From JAQBZY01 sp038117205 (lineage in GTDB: Bacteria > Pseudomonadota > Alphaproteobacteria > Rhodospirillales > Casp-alpha2): a stretch of DNA of 64,000 bases. Positions 63,641 through 64,000 of the stretch are shown here, piece by piece. Within the stretch, counting starts at the first letter, position 1. Each line of letters opens with the position of its first letter. Below the pieces are notes generated by a model. That model ran no database searches. It was not told the origin of the DNA and worked only from the letters and a program-made list of their open reading frames with translations. Where the stretch lies: contig JAYOFL010000008.1 in assembly GCA_038117205.1 (NCBI GenBank), positions 16,525 through 80,524 of the forward strand, written 5' to 3'. The position numbers and the translations under genes were made by a program.

Positions 63641-64000
63641 TCAGAGCTTGCCGAGCATCGCCTCGGCGCTGGTCTTCTCGAAGGTGCCGGCGGCGTCGAT
63701 CTCGACCGACTTCACCACGCCGTCATCGACCAGCATGGCGAAACGCTGCGAGCGCACGCCCATGTTGCGGGCCGTGAGATCCAGCTCGAGGCCGGCCGCC
63801 TTGGCGAAGTTGGCGCTGCCGTCGGCCAGCATCATCACCTTGTCGCCGACGTTCTGATCCTTGCCCCAGGCGCCCATCACGAAGGCGTCGTTGACGGAAA
63901 GGCAGGCGATGGTGTCGACGCCCTTGGCCTTCAGCTTGTCGGCGTTGGCGACGAAGCCCGGCAGGTGCTTGGCCGAGCAGGTCGGCGTGAAGGCGCCCGG
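63641..64000 (-). CDS. Peroxiredoxin, Prx5 type (5' end outside window)
   Basis: The last 119 codons of a thiol peroxidase, open to the right edge. The peroxidatic cysteine site PGAFTPTCSAKHLPGF begins at the edge, followed by NDAFVMGAWGKDQNVGDKV, ARNMGVRSQRFAMLVDDGVV and a C-terminal SAEAMLGKL. The form is Prx5. In many alphaproteobacteria it sits next to rnhA; here a small gene and a LysR regulator lie between. Confidence 0.92.
   Translation of the reverse strand, partial: PGAFTPTCSAKHLPGFVANADKLKAKGVDTIACLSVNDAFVMGAWGKDQNVGDKVMMLADGSANFAKAAGLELDLTARNMGVRSQRFAMLVDDGVVKSVEIDAAGTFEKTSAEAMLGKL

Overview
The window is a GC-rich chromosomal segment of a free-living alphaproteobacterium. It is most like the Rhodospirillales/Rhodospirillaceae by gene content: a petABC cytochrome bc1 operon, a sigma-54-type promoter on a flagellar gene, a thrB-rnhA pair, a gcvT-gcvH-gcvP operon under a glycine riboswitch, and MtnP/MtnA with a class II aldolase as in Rhodospirillum rubrum. 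I saw no rRNA, tRNA, CRISPR array, integrase or transposase. Placement is by gene content only; no database search was possible.

Layout. 1-5785: oligopeptide-type ABC transporter (binding protein, two permeases, fused double ATPase) and a YnfA-type membrane protein. 5799-6896: AT-richer SGNH-like gene with proline in place of the nucleophile serine. 7023-10486: gamma-carbonic anhydrase, CoA ligase, citryl-CoA lyase-like protein, flavin reductase. 10492-12609: hypothetical protein, cupin, PDZ-M48 lipoprotein protease. 12775-19246: dienelactone hydrolase, mtnP, mtnA, a DenD-like dehydrogenase, a fumarase-superfamily lyase (reverse), then a class II aldolase carrying an N-terminal Phd/YefM antitoxin-like domain, followed by a DHCW-type cupin. 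19255-20223: tandem duplication of a small secreted protein gene; the first copy is broken by an amber codon. 20327-23060: petC, petB, petA (reverse). 23345-25315: Hsp20, TrmL, HemF.

25491-30090 is the most interesting region: a guanidine-I (ykkC) riboswitch, an ABC transporter (binding protein, permease, ATPase), a guanidinase-like ureohydrolase, and a small protein with 15 histidines in its first 38 residues that could supply nickel to the hydrolase. The genes overlap or lie close together, so the unit reads as a guanidine-sensing, uptake and hydrolysis operon.

30140-36627: PrpF-like isomerase, PilZ protein, an AT-rich coiled-coil membrane protein, and a reverse-strand operon of DUF1285, Nudix, DUF6111, CCA nucleotidyltransferase-type and SGNH genes. 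36666-43428: MoxR, DUF58, DUF4159 and VWA-like membrane proteins. 43431-43742: C-terminal remnant of a LysR regulator. 43788-49425: a phthalate-decarboxylase-like binding protein, a lone flgG with a perfect -24/-12 promoter, Nudix, PBP4-like carboxypeptidase, MFS transporter, EF-hand protein. 49566-53465: small conserved proteins, an Lrp regulator with an inverted repeat at its start codon, VOC, HAD, DUF1194 and HutD proteins. 53462-58141: glycine cleavage operon and its tandem glycine riboswitch. 58214-64000: a lipoprotein, a peptidoglycan-binding repeat protein, thrB, rnhA, a small reverse-strand gene with its own terminator, a LysR regulator with a palindromic operator, and a peroxiredoxin cut by the window edge.
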